From NCBI GenBank assembly GCA_964417925.1, contig CAYQJV010000006.1, forward strand, positions 1 to 64,000: a DNA stretch of 64,000 bases, written 5' to 3'. The position numbers and the translations under genes are program-made. Under the pieces are notes generated by a model. It worked only from the letters and a program-made list of their open reading frames with translations. It did no database searches and had not been told where the DNA came from. Source of the DNA: CAYQJV01 sp964417925 (GTDB lineage: Bacteria; Hydrothermota; Tepidihabitantia; B3-TA06; CAYQJV01). Shown piece by piece: positions 35,159 to 43,053 of this stretch (the first letter of the stretch is position 1; every line of letters starts with the position of its first letter).

Positions 35159-35501
35159 AAAGTTAAAAAAATTTGAAAAACTATTAATAGAAAAGAAAAG
35201 AGAGATCCTTAAAGATATTGGGATAGAAGCAAAAGAAATATTTGAATCACATAAAGAAAGTTCAGGTGAGATATCCTCCTATACTCTCCATATGGCAGAC
35301 CAGAGTAGTGATACTTTTAGAAGAGAATTGAAGGCTCAACTTACAGAAGAACAAATGAAAATTTTGAAAGAGATTGAAAGGGCATTACAAAAAATATATG
35401 AAGGAAGCTATGGAATATGCGAAAAGTGCGGAGAAGAAATAGAAGAGGAAAGATTAACCCTTCTTCCTTGGACAAGGGTGTGTTCAAAATGTAAAATGTA
35501 G
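35151..35501 (+). CDS. DksA/TraR-type C4 zinc-finger protein
   Basis: The 116-residue protein begins with GTG inside the end of ileS. Residues 1-75 form a helical hairpin (KFEKLLIEKKREILKD, then RELKAQLTEEQMKILKEIE). A DksA-type zinc finger ends the protein (GICEKCGEEI and VCSKC). DksA proteins enter the RNA polymerase secondary channel and act with ppGpp. The bacillar-type relatives are often cotranscribed with ileS and lspA, as partly seen here. Whether the tip aspartates (DQSSD) function as in E. coli DksA is uncertain. Confidence 0.85.
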   Translation: MNRKLKKFEKLLIEKKREILKDIGIEAKEIFESHKESSGEISSYTLHMADQSSDTFRRELKAQLTEEQMKILKEIERALQKIYEGSYGICEKCGEEIEEERLTLLPWTRVCSKCKM

Positions 35502-35507
35502 ACAAGA

Positions 35508-35535
35508 TTGACTTTTTCAATATTAAGAATATAAT
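35508..35535 (+). promoter_or_regulatory. Promoter ahead of the mini-ORF and 75-residue protein
   Basis: TTGACT (35508-35513), 16-base spacer, perfect TATAAT (35530-35535). The first ATG, that of a 12-codon ORF, is 11 bases further on. Confidence 0.75.
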
Positions 35536-35546
35536 TTTATCCTAAG

Positions 35547-35585
35547 ATGAAGGTAAGTGAAATTTTGGATATACAAATTCAGTGA
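35547..35585 (+). CDS. 12-residue leader-like mini-ORF
   Basis: ATG to TGA encodes MKVSEILDIQIQ. Its ATG falls about 5 bases after the predicted transcription start, the same near-leaderless position used by ordinary genes here. It ends just before the AAGGAGGT ribosome site of the next gene. Three of its twelve codons are isoleucine (ATT, ATA, ATT), and ileS is upstream. A leader-peptide role is only a possibility. Confidence 0.4.
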   Translation: MKVSEILDIQIQ

Positions 35586-35606
35586 AGGAAGATGAAGGAG
35601 GTTACT

Positions 35607-35834
35607 ATGAATATGAAAAACAAAGACAGAGTAGATGAGCTTGAAGAAAAAATTTTTATTGTTGAACAACCTACTGAGGCAGCTCTTTTAATCTCAGAAG
35701 CTCAAAGATTTTCAGAAGATGGAAAAATAATGGATGTAGAAGAAGAAAGAACCACCCTGGAAGAGGAACTTACAAAACTTGCAAAAGAAGTTAGAAAATT
35801 GTTTGAAAGAAAGAAGCAGGGGGACCGGTTTTAA
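35607..35834 (+). CDS. Small acidic coiled-coil protein, unknown
   Basis: The 75-residue protein starts MNMKNKDRVDELEEK at the ATG 4-5 bases after AAGGAGGT; an in-frame ATG at 35592 overlaps that ribosome site and is less likely. Residues 5-20 and 45-70 (EEERTTLEEELTKLAKEVRK) are strongly helical and charged, with heptad-like spacing. There is no membrane segment or motif I can name. It lies between the DksA-like gene and tRNA-Asp, with its own promoter. Confidence 0.6.
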   Translation: MNMKNKDRVDELEEKIFIVEQPTEAALLISEAQRFSEDGKIMDVEEERTTLEEELTKLAKEVRKLFERKKQGDRF

Positions 35835-35836
35835 AA

Positions 35837-35864
35837 TTGACTTTTTGGAAAATAGATTTATAAT
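35837..35864 (+). promoter_or_regulatory. Promoter of tRNA-Asp
   Basis: TTGACT (35837-35842), 16-base spacer, TATAAT (35859-35864). The mature tRNA starts 10 bases later, so the 5' precursor should be only a few bases long. Confidence 0.8.
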
Positions 35865-35874
35865 TAAAAAAAGC

Positions 35875-35949
35875 GGGGTCGTAGCTCAGCCTGGTTAGAG
35901 CGCCAGCCTGTCACGCTGGAGGTCGCGAGTTCAAATCTCGTCGACCCCG
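35875..35949 (+). tRNA. tRNA-Asp (anticodon GTC)
   Basis: A cloverleaf can be drawn: acceptor GGGGTCG with CGACCCC, D arm GCTC, anticodon stem CCAGC/GCTGG with loop CTGTCAC (anticodon GTC), and T arm GCGAG/CTCGT with TTCAAAT. The discriminator is G, as usual for tRNA-Asp. CCA is not encoded. The flanking GC and GC extend the acceptor helix to nine base pairs, followed at once by TTTTTT. Confidence 0.96.
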
Positions 35950-35962
35950 CTTTTTTATTTTT
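35942..35962 (+). terminator. Possible tRNA acceptor-stem terminator
   Basis: The 3' acceptor strand CGACCCCGC is followed directly by TTTTTTATTTTT. The extended GC-rich acceptor helix plus U-run could end transcription. The same A/T run ends the converging gene at 35961. Confidence 0.45.
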
Positions 35963-36464
35963 ATAAAATCTTATTCAGAACCAAAGATACAGTTGTAATT
36001 AAAACACCTCCTATTAATATTCCCCACCCTCCAAGCAGTGATAATGCTGTTACAATTACTGCAGCAATCAAAATCCCGATAGTAATGGCTAAAAAAGCTT
36101 TCTTTTTCTCAAGGCCAAGTAAAGATGCAATTAAGGAACCTGTCCATGCTCCGGTCCCTACAAATGGAATTGCGACAAAAATCGTCAACCCTATAAACTC
36201 ATACTTCTCAACAATTTTCCCTTTCTTCAATGTTTTTACCTCTATTTTTTCAAAAATCCTTCTTATGCTTTTTGTTTTTTTGAAAAGTTTAATTGAAAAT
36301 TCAAGAAGATAAAGTAAAGGGACTACTGGAAGAATATTACCTATTACAGATATTAAAAAAGCCTTCCACCAGGGAAAGCCAAAAAGATACATTGCGGTAG
36401 GAATAGCTCCCCTTAGTTCTACGATTGGAGACAGTGATATTAAAAGAATCCAAAACTCATGCAT
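35961..36464 (-). CDS. COG2426-type small membrane protein (putative multidrug export family)
   Basis: The 167-residue protein has five to six hydrophobic helices and the family opening LISLSPIVELRGAIPTAMY, with ELRGAIP as the hallmark of the 'small multi-drug export' (COG2426) family. A second conserved stretch is VAIPFVGTGAWTGSLIASLLG. Members are DedA-like membrane proteins with no firmly established transport activity, so export function is only a family label. Its ATG overlaps the VWA gene stop as TGATG. Confidence 0.85.
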   Translation of the reverse strand: MHEFWILLISLSPIVELRGAIPTAMYLFGFPWWKAFLISVIGNILPVVPLLYLLEFSIKLFKKTKSIRRIFEKIEVKTLKKGKIVEKYEFIGLTIFVAIPFVGTGAWTGSLIASLLGLEKKKAFLAITIGILIAAVIVTALSLLGGWGILIGGVLITTVSLVLNKIL

Positions 36465-38233
36465 CAGGGTAAACCCTTCCTCCTCCTAAGAAGGAGGTCC
36501 CCCATAAAAAGAATCATCACAACCATATACCACAGAAATTCCTCCCTCGGATGCAGAACAATCTCTTTATTCCTGCAGTGAATACTGGGCAATCCATTCT
36601 CCTTATACTCACCCCCGGTTTCTTCAGCTATATCTTTCAGAAGTCTTCTGTTTATTCCATAGTCTTTGTCCTCAACTGAAAAAGGGAAAACTTCAAACTC
36701 TACTTTTCCTATTATTGTATTTCCTGCATAAATTCTTACTTTATAATGTCCTGACTCCTTTAAATCAATTTTTAAAATTACTTCATCTTTTGAAACTATT
36801 TTTTTCACTTTAGATTTTTTATTAACAATCACTTTTAAACTTTCACTTGTTGGAATCCTCCCCTTTAAAAGTATCTCCGCTATCTCACCTATCATATATT
36901 TTCTCCTCATCCTTTTTGGTTTTAAAAGCCTTTCTGGATCCATAGCATACTCTACCATCTCTTTTATCCTTCCCTTTCTAAAATAATCTGTGTTCCACAA
37001 CTCCTTAATCCCTACGATAAATGCTTTACCGTAAAAACCTGCAATTTTTTTGTCTCCTGCCTTTATCATTTCTTGGCCTATCTGAGACGTATAGTAAACC
37101 ACTACACTATCCCTATTTCTTAATTCTGCAATCATCTCTGAAAAAATTGCATCCCCTACTCCACAGGAGTTAATTGTGTTCCCTCTTACCGTGATTCTTT
37201 TAACCAAAATTCCAAGTACTTCTGCTTTCATTTTATCTCCGGTTAAAAGAAACACTCCGTTTTTCTTCAAATGTGTTTTTAAAAACTTTAACCAAAAGGA
37301 TGGTATCTTTGTAGCATCAAAATTATCAAGTACAATAAGATCAAATTTACCCCCTATATTTACTTTTGTTATTCTATCATTCTTTATTGAAATCATTTTT
37401 CCCCTTGAAAGAAAAATCACATAATAAACTTCACAATCAGTAAGAGAAGAAAGAATTTTTATCCACCCAGCAGTCCCTTGGTAAGGAATTGTGTTGAAGT
37501 AGAGTACTCTTTTTTTTCTTTTTTTAAGATAAATAGAAAGGGTATTATTAGTTACTATTTTTTCCTTTGAAAGAACAGGAATTTCTATCTTTACCTTCTC
37601 CTTCGCTTCCTTTTTAGGGAGTGTAAAATCTACCTTTGTAATCTCTCCATCATAAACATCTATTAACTTTTCAACTGTTTTGCTTTGTAAAAAAATCTTC
37701 AAAGGAATATTTTGAGCATTTATTCCTTTTGATTCTACATATATAGATAAATAAAGTGAATCTGAACTTTCTGCTTTAGAGTAATCCACTATTCCGATAT
37801 CGGTATATCTTTCGTCCGTTATCCCTACAGTATAAAGAGGAAAATTAATTACCTCAAGAAGGGAAGAATTAAACTCTCCTTGATTGTGAAATCCGTCAGA
37901 TATAATTACTCCTGCATCAGGAGATTTTTCCTCCAAAATTTTAAGCAGTTTATTAAAATTAGTTCTCTTCCCATACTCCTTTAAAATCCCCGGAACCACA
38001 GTATCTGCAAAGGAATAAAACTCAATGTTAAATTTTTTTAAATTTTTCAACTTTTTTAAAATTTTTTCAACCTTTTTTATCTTCTCCTCCCTCTCCATAC
38101 TTTTTGAGCAATCTACTGCAATTAAAAGAACCGGCTTTTTAAAGACCAAAGGGATTTTTATAGAAGGATTAAAAAACAACAATAAAAGGATTAAAAAAAT
38201 CATGCCTCTTAAAATAAAGGAAAACTGGTTCAC
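36464..38233 (-). CDS. Membrane-anchored VWA-domain protein
   Basis: The 589-residue protein has an N-terminal membrane helix (about residues 8-24, RGMIFLILLLLFFNPS) and a C-terminal one (about 566-582). Between them, a von Willebrand A domain begins VLLIAVDCSKSM, with the MIDAS DxSxS residues, and continues GVIISDGFHNQG. The region about 255-430 resembles the class I glutamine-amidotransferase-like fold of similar Bacteroidetes/Planctomycetes proteins (FDLIVLDNFDATKIP). Such proteins are often found near MoxR ATPases and BatA/BatB; none is here. It is part of the rarA-led operon, with 4- and 3-base overlaps. The molecular role is unknown. Confidence 0.75.
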   Translation of the reverse strand: MNQFSFILRGMIFLILLLLFFNPSIKIPLVFKKPVLLIAVDCSKSMEREEKIKKVEKILKKLKNLKKFNIEFYSFADTVVPGILKEYGKRTNFNKLLKILEEKSPDAGVIISDGFHNQGEFNSSLLEVINFPLYTVGITDERYTDIGIVDYSKAESSDSLYLSIYVESKGINAQNIPLKIFLQSKTVEKLIDVYDGEITKVDFTLPKKEAKEKVKIEIPVLSKEKIVTNNTLSIYLKKRKKRVLYFNTIPYQGTAGWIKILSSLTDCEVYYVIFLSRGKMISIKNDRITKVNIGGKFDLIVLDNFDATKIPSFWLKFLKTHLKKNGVFLLTGDKMKAEVLGILVKRITVRGNTINSCGVGDAIFSEMIAELRNRDSVVVYYTSQIGQEMIKAGDKKIAGFYGKAFIVGIKELWNTDYFRKGRIKEMVEYAMDPERLLKPKRMRRKYMIGEIAEILLKGRIPTSESLKVIVNKKSKVKKIVSKDEVILKIDLKESGHYKVRIYAGNTIIGKVEFEVFPFSVEDKDYGINRRLLKDIAEETGGEYKENGLPSIHCRNKEIVLHPREEFLWYMVVMILFMGDLLLRRRKGLP

Positions 38234-39189
38234 CGCCCTTTTAAAAATTCGTCAAAAAACTCTTTAAGTCTTACAGATTTTTTACGTATCTTTAATATCA
38301 AACTGTCCTTTCTACTTTTAACCACAGTGTCTGCAAACGCTTCAGAAATTAAATCTCTGTCTTCATCTATAAAAACAACAATATGCATGGTATCTTTAAA
38401 AAAAATAGGCAGTCTAAATCTTCCCACCGTATCTGTAATAGAGGAAACACAAAACTTATGCTTTTTTGAAACAACTACAATCGCTTTTTTGTTTTTCACT
38501 CCTACCACTCTTCCTGGCATCATTTCAATCTTTAAAAGAGTATCTGCAACAAATAAAAAAGAGTAATAACCCTCAAGAGGATTTTGTGAAAAATCTCTTA
38601 AGGTAGGAAAAATAAGAAATGCGAAAGGAACCTCTTTATACAATGTATCCTTTACAACAAGTTTAAATTGAGTAAAGCCTTTTCTCCATTTTTTTTCATA
38701 CACTGGAATCGTTGAAAGTAAAAAAAGGGAAGAAGCTGAAGTATCTATAGGCTCTGAAATATCAATCGTTATGTTATAAGGAAAGGAAACTCGCATTGTT
38801 TGAGGTATTACCTTCCTTATCTCAGGAGGTATGGTATCTTTTTTCTTTGTAGATTTAAAAACTTTTTCAAAAAACGCTTGGTTTTTACTTTTATCTTTTA
38901 CCACTCCTTTTATTTTATATCTACCTTTTTGCAGAGGAGAAGTTATTATTCTTATTGAAGTTTGAGTTTCATCAAAAAAAGAAATTAACTTGATCTGAGC
39001 ATTATAAATTACAAAATTCTGTATATCCAGCGACGAAGTATCCAAAGGTTCATTAAAGTAGAGAACCAATGAATTATCATAAAGTGCCTGAATCCTTATC
39101 AGTCTTGGAGCAAATCTATCTGGAGAAGGAGGAGGAAGTTTTTTGGCACAAAGGACGAATGCTATAAAAAATAAAAAGTACCTTTTCAT
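38230..39189 (-). CDS. Lipoprotein with Ig-like (Big_5) domains
   Basis: The 319-residue protein has a lipoprotein signal peptide (MKRYFLFFIAFVLCAKK, lipid Cys14). Residues about 28-110 (PRLIRIQALYDNSLVLYFNE) and 120-215 (PEIRKVIPQTMRVSFPYN) form two SbsA/Big_5 Ig-like domains, and a third beta-rich domain contains FIDEDRDLISEAF. It resembles the 'Ig-like domain-containing' lipoproteins common in Bacteroidetes-related bacteria. It is sandwiched between rarA and the VWA gene with 4-base overlaps on both sides. Confidence 0.75.
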   Translation of the reverse strand: MKRYFLFFIAFVLCAKKLPPPSPDRFAPRLIRIQALYDNSLVLYFNEPLDTSSLDIQNFVIYNAQIKLISFFDETQTSIRIITSPLQKGRYKIKGVVKDKSKNQAFFEKVFKSTKKKDTIPPEIRKVIPQTMRVSFPYNITIDISEPIDTSASSLFLLSTIPVYEKKWRKGFTQFKLVVKDTLYKEVPFAFLIFPTLRDFSQNPLEGYYSFLFVADTLLKIEMMPGRVVGVKNKKAIVVVSKKHKFCVSSITDTVGRFRLPIFFKDTMHIVVFIDEDRDLISEAFADTVVKSRKDSLILKIRKKSVRLKEFFDEFLKGR

Positions 39190-40475
39190 TTTTTCATTCT
39201 TCTTTTTATTTCCTTTTCAAAACCTTTTTCCGTAGGAAAGTAGTACTCCTTGTGTCCCAAATTTTCTGGGAGATATTTTTGATCACTATCGTTGTTTTCA
39301 TGAGGATATATGTATCCTTTTCCATAACCCAACCTTCTCAACAGCGCTGTACTTGGATTTCTCAAGTGCATGGGAACAGGTTCTGCTCTGGTTTTTACTG
39401 CATCTTCTTTTGCAAGTTTTAAAGCTTTAAAGGAAGCATTACTCTTTGGAGCAGTAGCAAGATACAGAGATACTTGAGCAAGAATTAACTCCGCCTCAGG
39501 CATTCCAACAAAATGTACAGCTTCCTTTGCAGCATTGGCAAACACAAGAGCCATAGGATCAGCATTTCCTATATCCTCCGATGCAAATATAATCATTCTT
39601 CTTGCTATAAAAAGTGGATCCTCTCCTGCTTCAAGCATCCTTGCAAGCCAGTAAATTGTTGCATTAGGATCAGATCCCCTCATACTCTTTATAAACGCAG
39701 AAATCAAGTTATAATGTTCTTCTCCTCTTTTATCATACAGGAAAACTTTTTTCTCCACCACTTCTTCCACAATTTCTCTTTTAATTCTCCTTATGCCATT
39801 TTCATCTGGATCTGTCATGAGAACCGCAAGCTCAAGATAGTTCAAGGCTCTTCTTGCATCACCATCACATACCACTGCAATAAATTCAAGCAACTCCTCT
39901 TCTATCTTTGGGTTATAAGGCAAAAGTCCTTTTGGATGGCTAAGTGCTCTTTTTAAAATCAATTTTATTTCCTCTACAGATAAAGGTTTAAGGATATATA
40001 TTCTGCATCTTGAAAGTAAAGGAGATATTATCTCAAAAGAGGGATTTTCAGTTGTTGCTCCTATAAAAATTATGGTCCCATCCTCTACGTACGGAAGAAA
40101 TGTATCTTGTTGGGATTTATTAAAATGGTGAAGTTCATCAACAAAAATAATAGTTCTTCTATTTTTTGCCTTAAACAGGTAAACTGCATTTTTTATTATC
40201 TCCCTTATTTCCTTTATTCCTGAAGTAACTGCACTATAAGATAAAAAATTCGCATCAATACTATTTGCAATTATTTTAGCAAGAGTGGTTTTACCGGTAC
40301 CAGGGGGGCCCCATAAAATCATTGATCTTATCTCTTTCTTTTCAATCATTCTTCTCAAAGGTTTATTCCTGCCAAGAATGTGCTGTTGACCTATAAACTC
40401 ATCAAGACTTTGAGGTCTTATTCTTTCTGCAATTGGTGTGTTTTTCTCATCAAAATCATTTGAAAAAAGGTACAT
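39186..40475 (-). CDS. rarA: Replication-associated recombination protein A (RarA/MgsA)
   Basis: This 429-residue AAA+ ATPase acts at stalled replication forks. RIRPQSLDEFIGQQHILG opens the domain, with Walker A GPPGTGKTTLAK, Walker B IIFVDELHHF, sensor 1 GATTENPSF and the SRC finger. The C-terminal tetramerisation part contains GSDPNATIYWLARMLEAGEDP, typical of RarA. I place the start at ATG 40475, which is 5 bases after the TATACT box. An in-frame TTG at 40493 would lie inside the promoter. The gene is therefore leaderless. Confidence 0.95.
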   Translation of the reverse strand: MYLFSNDFDEKNTPIAERIRPQSLDEFIGQQHILGRNKPLRRMIEKKEIRSMILWGPPGTGKTTLAKIIANSIDANFLSYSAVTSGIKEIREIIKNAVYLFKAKNRRTIIFVDELHHFNKSQQDTFLPYVEDGTIIFIGATTENPSFEIISPLLSRCRIYILKPLSVEEIKLILKRALSHPKGLLPYNPKIEEELLEFIAVVCDGDARRALNYLELAVLMTDPDENGIRRIKREIVEEVVEKKVFLYDKRGEEHYNLISAFIKSMRGSDPNATIYWLARMLEAGEDPLFIARRMIIFASEDIGNADPMALVFANAAKEAVHFVGMPEAELILAQVSLYLATAPKSNASFKALKLAKEDAVKTRAEPVPMHLRNPSTALLRRLGYGKGYIYPHENNDSDQKYLPENLGHKEYYFPTEKGFEKEIKRRMKK

Positions 40476-40480
40476 AAAAT

Positions 40481-40509
40481 AGTATATCCACAATTCCTTT
40501 ACAAGTCAA
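40481..40509 (-). promoter_or_regulatory. Leaderless promoter of the rarA operon
   Basis: Read on the minus strand: TTGACT (40504-40509), 17-base spacer, TATACT (40481-40486), 5 bases, then ATG at 40475. It excludes the upstream TTG as the start. Confidence 0.75.
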
Positions 40510-40538
40510 ATATAAAGAAAATCCTTTATTCCTCTATC

Positions 40539-40566
40539 TTGACAACCTATTTTATTTATGTATTAT
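40539..40566 (+). promoter_or_regulatory. Promoter of the PilM-like/mazG operon
   Basis: TTGACA (40539-40544), 16-base spacer, TATTAT (40561-40566). ATG 40578 follows 11 bases later; the leader is about 4-5 bases. Confidence 0.7.
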
Positions 40567-40577
40567 TAAATTATACA

Positions 40578-41312
40578 ATGAAAAAAATAGTAGGATTCCA
40601 TGTAGAAAATAAGGTGTATGCAGTATTCATAAGAGGTAAAATGGAAAACACATCTTTTTATACATTTGATACTATAGAAGAGCTTTTTCAAAATATGGAT
40701 AAAGATTCCATGTTTATAACAGGAATAAGTTCAGAGAAAACTGTCTTTATCTGTGAATTCTTCCCAAAAGTTTGTGAAGCAGAACTGACTGAACTTGTAG
40801 AAATGAAAATGAAGTACTGGATAAAAGAAAAAATGAGAACAAAATTTCAGCTGTTAAGAGAAGAAAAAGAAAAAGTATGGATGCTAATTGTAGGAATACC
40901 TGAAAATAAAATAAAACCCATTGAGGACCTTTTGAAAGGGAAAAATTATATACTGGATGTCCCTGCAGTTGCATTTTTTAATATACTTGAGTTAAATGGA
41001 AAAATAGAAGATGGAATATTTGTTCTTTCTACAGAAGAGTTTTTCCATATTATAAGGATAAAAAACAATGATCTGAAATTTATAAAAACATTTAACAAAG
41101 ACTCCTGGGTCTCACTGGAATGGATTGAACATCATATTCAAAAAATGGAAAGAAGTTCTGAAGCGAAAATAAAAGGAGTAGCAGGTAAACTTTGTAAAAA
41201 CTATCCTGACCTCTGTATTCTCAATCTCTCAAAAATCTTTGGTAGAGAAATAAGAGAAGAGGAATGTTATATAATTCCAGCAGCTTATGCATTAAGGGGG
41301 TACTATGATTAA
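40578..41312 (+). CDS. PilM/GspL-like protein, divergent
   Basis: The 244-residue cytosolic protein starts MKKIVGFHVENKVYAVF at the ATG just after the promoter; an earlier in-frame ATG at 40539 coincides with the -35 box. A short actin-like N-terminus (GFHVENKVYAV) and a central region (EAELTELVEMKMKYWIKEKM, then VGIPENKIKPIEDLL) suggest a shortened PilM-type protein. This fits its place before PilN- and PilO-like genes. There is no nucleotide-binding motif that I can assign. The assignment rests mainly on gene order and is tentative. Confidence 0.45.
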   Translation: MKKIVGFHVENKVYAVFIRGKMENTSFYTFDTIEELFQNMDKDSMFITGISSEKTVFICEFFPKVCEAELTELVEMKMKYWIKEKMRTKFQLLREEKEKVWMLIVGIPENKIKPIEDLLKGKNYILDVPAVAFFNILELNGKIEDGIFVLSTEEFFHIIRIKNNDLKFIKTFNKDSWVSLEWIEHHIQKMERSSEAKIKGVAGKLCKNYPDLCILNLSKIFGREIREEECYIIPAAYALRGYYD

Positions 41313-41823
41313 AATAGATCTCAAGGAAAAAAAAGAAACAAGAAGAGAAAATGGATTAAAATGGATTTTAACCCCTCTGATTGCTTTTATTGTAGTTGTT
41401 ATGTTAATCACAGGTGTTTATCTCTTATCTCTTTACAACCTTTCTACTATAAAAAATAGATATCGTGTCATACTAAAAGAGAAAGAAAAAAAAGAAGAAC
41501 AGCAAATAGAATTTAGTAGACTCAGAGATTATAAAGATAGACTTAGGGAAGAACTCGATTTTTTAAAAAACACAGAAAAGGATACCAGAAAAAAACTCAA
41601 TATAGTGAGGATAGCTTTTTATAAAGCTCCCTCGGGCATAAAAATACAAAGTCTTCTTTTAAGAGATAAAAGTTTACAGATTGAATTTTTAGCACGTAAT
41701 AGAATTGTTGTAGAGAGATATACAGAACAGTTGGAGAATGCAGAGATAAAGATAAAGGACAAATGGATGGAAAGAACAAAAAAATATATAAAAACTACTG
41801 TAGAAGCAGAGATCGGGGGTTAA
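41305..41823 (+). CDS. PilN-like bitopic membrane protein
   Basis: The 172-residue protein begins MIKIDLKEKKETRREN, close to the PilN motif INLLP that binds PilM. One transmembrane helix (about 21-45) is followed by a coiled coil (48-95) and a small ferredoxin-like beta-alpha region (IKIQSLLLRDKSLQIEFLA). This matches the layout of PilN/GspL inner-membrane proteins. It overlaps the PilM-like gene by 8 bases and is followed after one base by the PilO-like gene. Confidence 0.5.
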   Translation: MIKIDLKEKKETRRENGLKWILTPLIAFIVVVMLITGVYLLSLYNLSTIKNRYRVILKEKEKKEEQQIEFSRLRDYKDRLREELDFLKNTEKDTRKKLNIVRIAFYKAPSGIKIQSLLLRDKSLQIEFLARNRIVVERYTEQLENAEIKIKDKWMERTKKYIKTTVEAEIGG

Positions 41824-41824
41824 T

Positions 41825-42319
41825 ATGAAGTGGATATTCACATTCGTTTTTATTGCACTTTCGGTAATCGTAGTTGCTATTGGAGGAGCTTTCTCAGTAA
41901 GAAACTTTATTTATGCAAACCGTATAAATAGAGAGATATTCTACCTTAAAAAGGAAATCCTACAACACCAAAAGAAAGATAGTGAGATAAATATTTTAAA
42001 AAAGGAGATCAAAAATCTGGAGGACACCCTTAATTTAATTCTTGAAAAAGGTGTGGATATAGAAGATACCGATGAACTACTAAAGTCTTTAAAGTTCAAA
42101 GGATGTGAAGTTTATGTAGGAGATTACAGAAAAGAGCTCCTAAAGGAAAGGGAGTTCCACATCTTTTATACTGGAGAATTTCAAATGCTAGATATAATGT
42201 TTGACTCACTGATTCAAAAAATAAGATGGATTGATCTTGACTCAATGAAATTTATTGCACCTCAAAGTGCAGAAATTTTTGGAAAGGTGTATGCTCCTTT
42301 TATTGACTTTCCTCACTAA
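41825..42319 (+). CDS. PilO-like bitopic membrane protein
   Basis: The 164-residue protein has one transmembrane helix (about 5-25), a coiled coil (35-75), and a C-terminal alpha/beta region (EFHIFYTGEFQMLDIMFDSLI) as in PilO/GspM, whose GxY/F-(2)-F segment is echoed by YTGEFQML. It is probably a periplasmic partner of the PilN-like protein in a type IV pilus-like or type II secretion-like inner-membrane platform. No secretin or pilin genes are in the window. Its TAA overlaps the mazG ATG (TAATG). Confidence 0.5.
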   Translation: MKWIFTFVFIALSVIVVAIGGAFSVRNFIYANRINREIFYLKKEILQHQKKDSEINILKKEIKNLEDTLNLILEKGVDIEDTDELLKSLKFKGCEVYVGDYRKELLKEREFHIFYTGEFQMLDIMFDSLIQKIRWIDLDSMKFIAPQSAEIFGKVYAPFIDFPH

Positions 42320-43053
42320 TGGATAAACTTATTGATATTATAAAAAAACTAAGAGAGAAATGTCCTTGGGATAAAAAACAAACCTTGAACTCTATTAAAT
42401 GGTTATTTATTGAGGAAAGTTATGAATTAAAGGAAGCGATTGAGAGGAAAAACAGAAAAGAAATAGAAGAAGAACTGGGGGATATTCTCTTTTTATCTCT
42501 CTTTGGTATAAAGGTTGCAGAGGATGAAAAAGTAACAACACTTGATGCAGTGGTAGAGAAAACCTCTTCAAAACTTGTGCAAAGGCATCCCCATGTGTTT
42601 GGGAATGTAGTGGTAAAAGAAATTAAAGAAGTACTGAAAAACTGGGAGCATATAAAACAAAAGGAGAAAAAGAGCTTTTTTGAAGGAATTCCATCTTCTT
42701 TACCTGCTCTTCTCAAAGCAAAAATAATTCAGGAAAGAGTAAAAAGAGTAGGCTTTGACTGGAAAGACTATACAGGACCTCTTGAAAAAGTAAAAGAGGA
42801 AATTGAAGAAATTGAAAAAGAGATAAAAAAAGGTGATAAAAACAAAATAGAAGAGGAAATAGGAGATTTGTTTTTTGCTGTGGTAAATCTTGCAAGACAC
42901 TTGGGAATAAATCCAGAGGAGGCGCTTGAGAAAACGAACAAAAAGTTTATGGAAAGATTTGAAACAATAAAAAAGGAAATAGAGAAAAAAGGGAAAAAAT
43001 TAAAAGATGCAACTCTTAAAGAAATGGATGAAATATGGGAGAGAATAAAATGA
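42319..43053 (+). CDS. mazG: Nucleoside triphosphate pyrophosphohydrolase MazG
   Basis: The 244-residue protein has two tandem MazG domains. The first has the metal-binding EESYELKEAI and EELGDILFLSLF, preceded by the family opening KLREKCPWDKKQTLNS. The second has EEIGDLFFAVVNLAR. It hydrolyses NTPs to NMP and pyrophosphate, which in E. coli also lowers ppGpp and clears damaged nucleotides. It is the fourth gene of the PilM-like operon and overlaps the ParB-like gene by 4 bases. Confidence 0.96.
   Translation: MDKLIDIIKKLREKCPWDKKQTLNSIKWLFIEESYELKEAIERKNRKEIEEELGDILFLSLFGIKVAEDEKVTTLDAVVEKTSSKLVQRHPHVFGNVVVKEIKEVLKNWEHIKQKEKKSFFEGIPSSLPALLKAKIIQERVKRVGFDWKDYTGPLEKVKEEIEEIEKEIKKGDKNKIEEEIGDLFFAVVNLARHLGINPEEALEKTNKKFMERFETIKKEIEKKGKKLKDATLKEMDEIWERIK

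Noticed and set aside
40476..40493. TTG start for rarA at 40493
   Set aside because: It falls inside the -10 region of the promoter, so it would not be transcribed.
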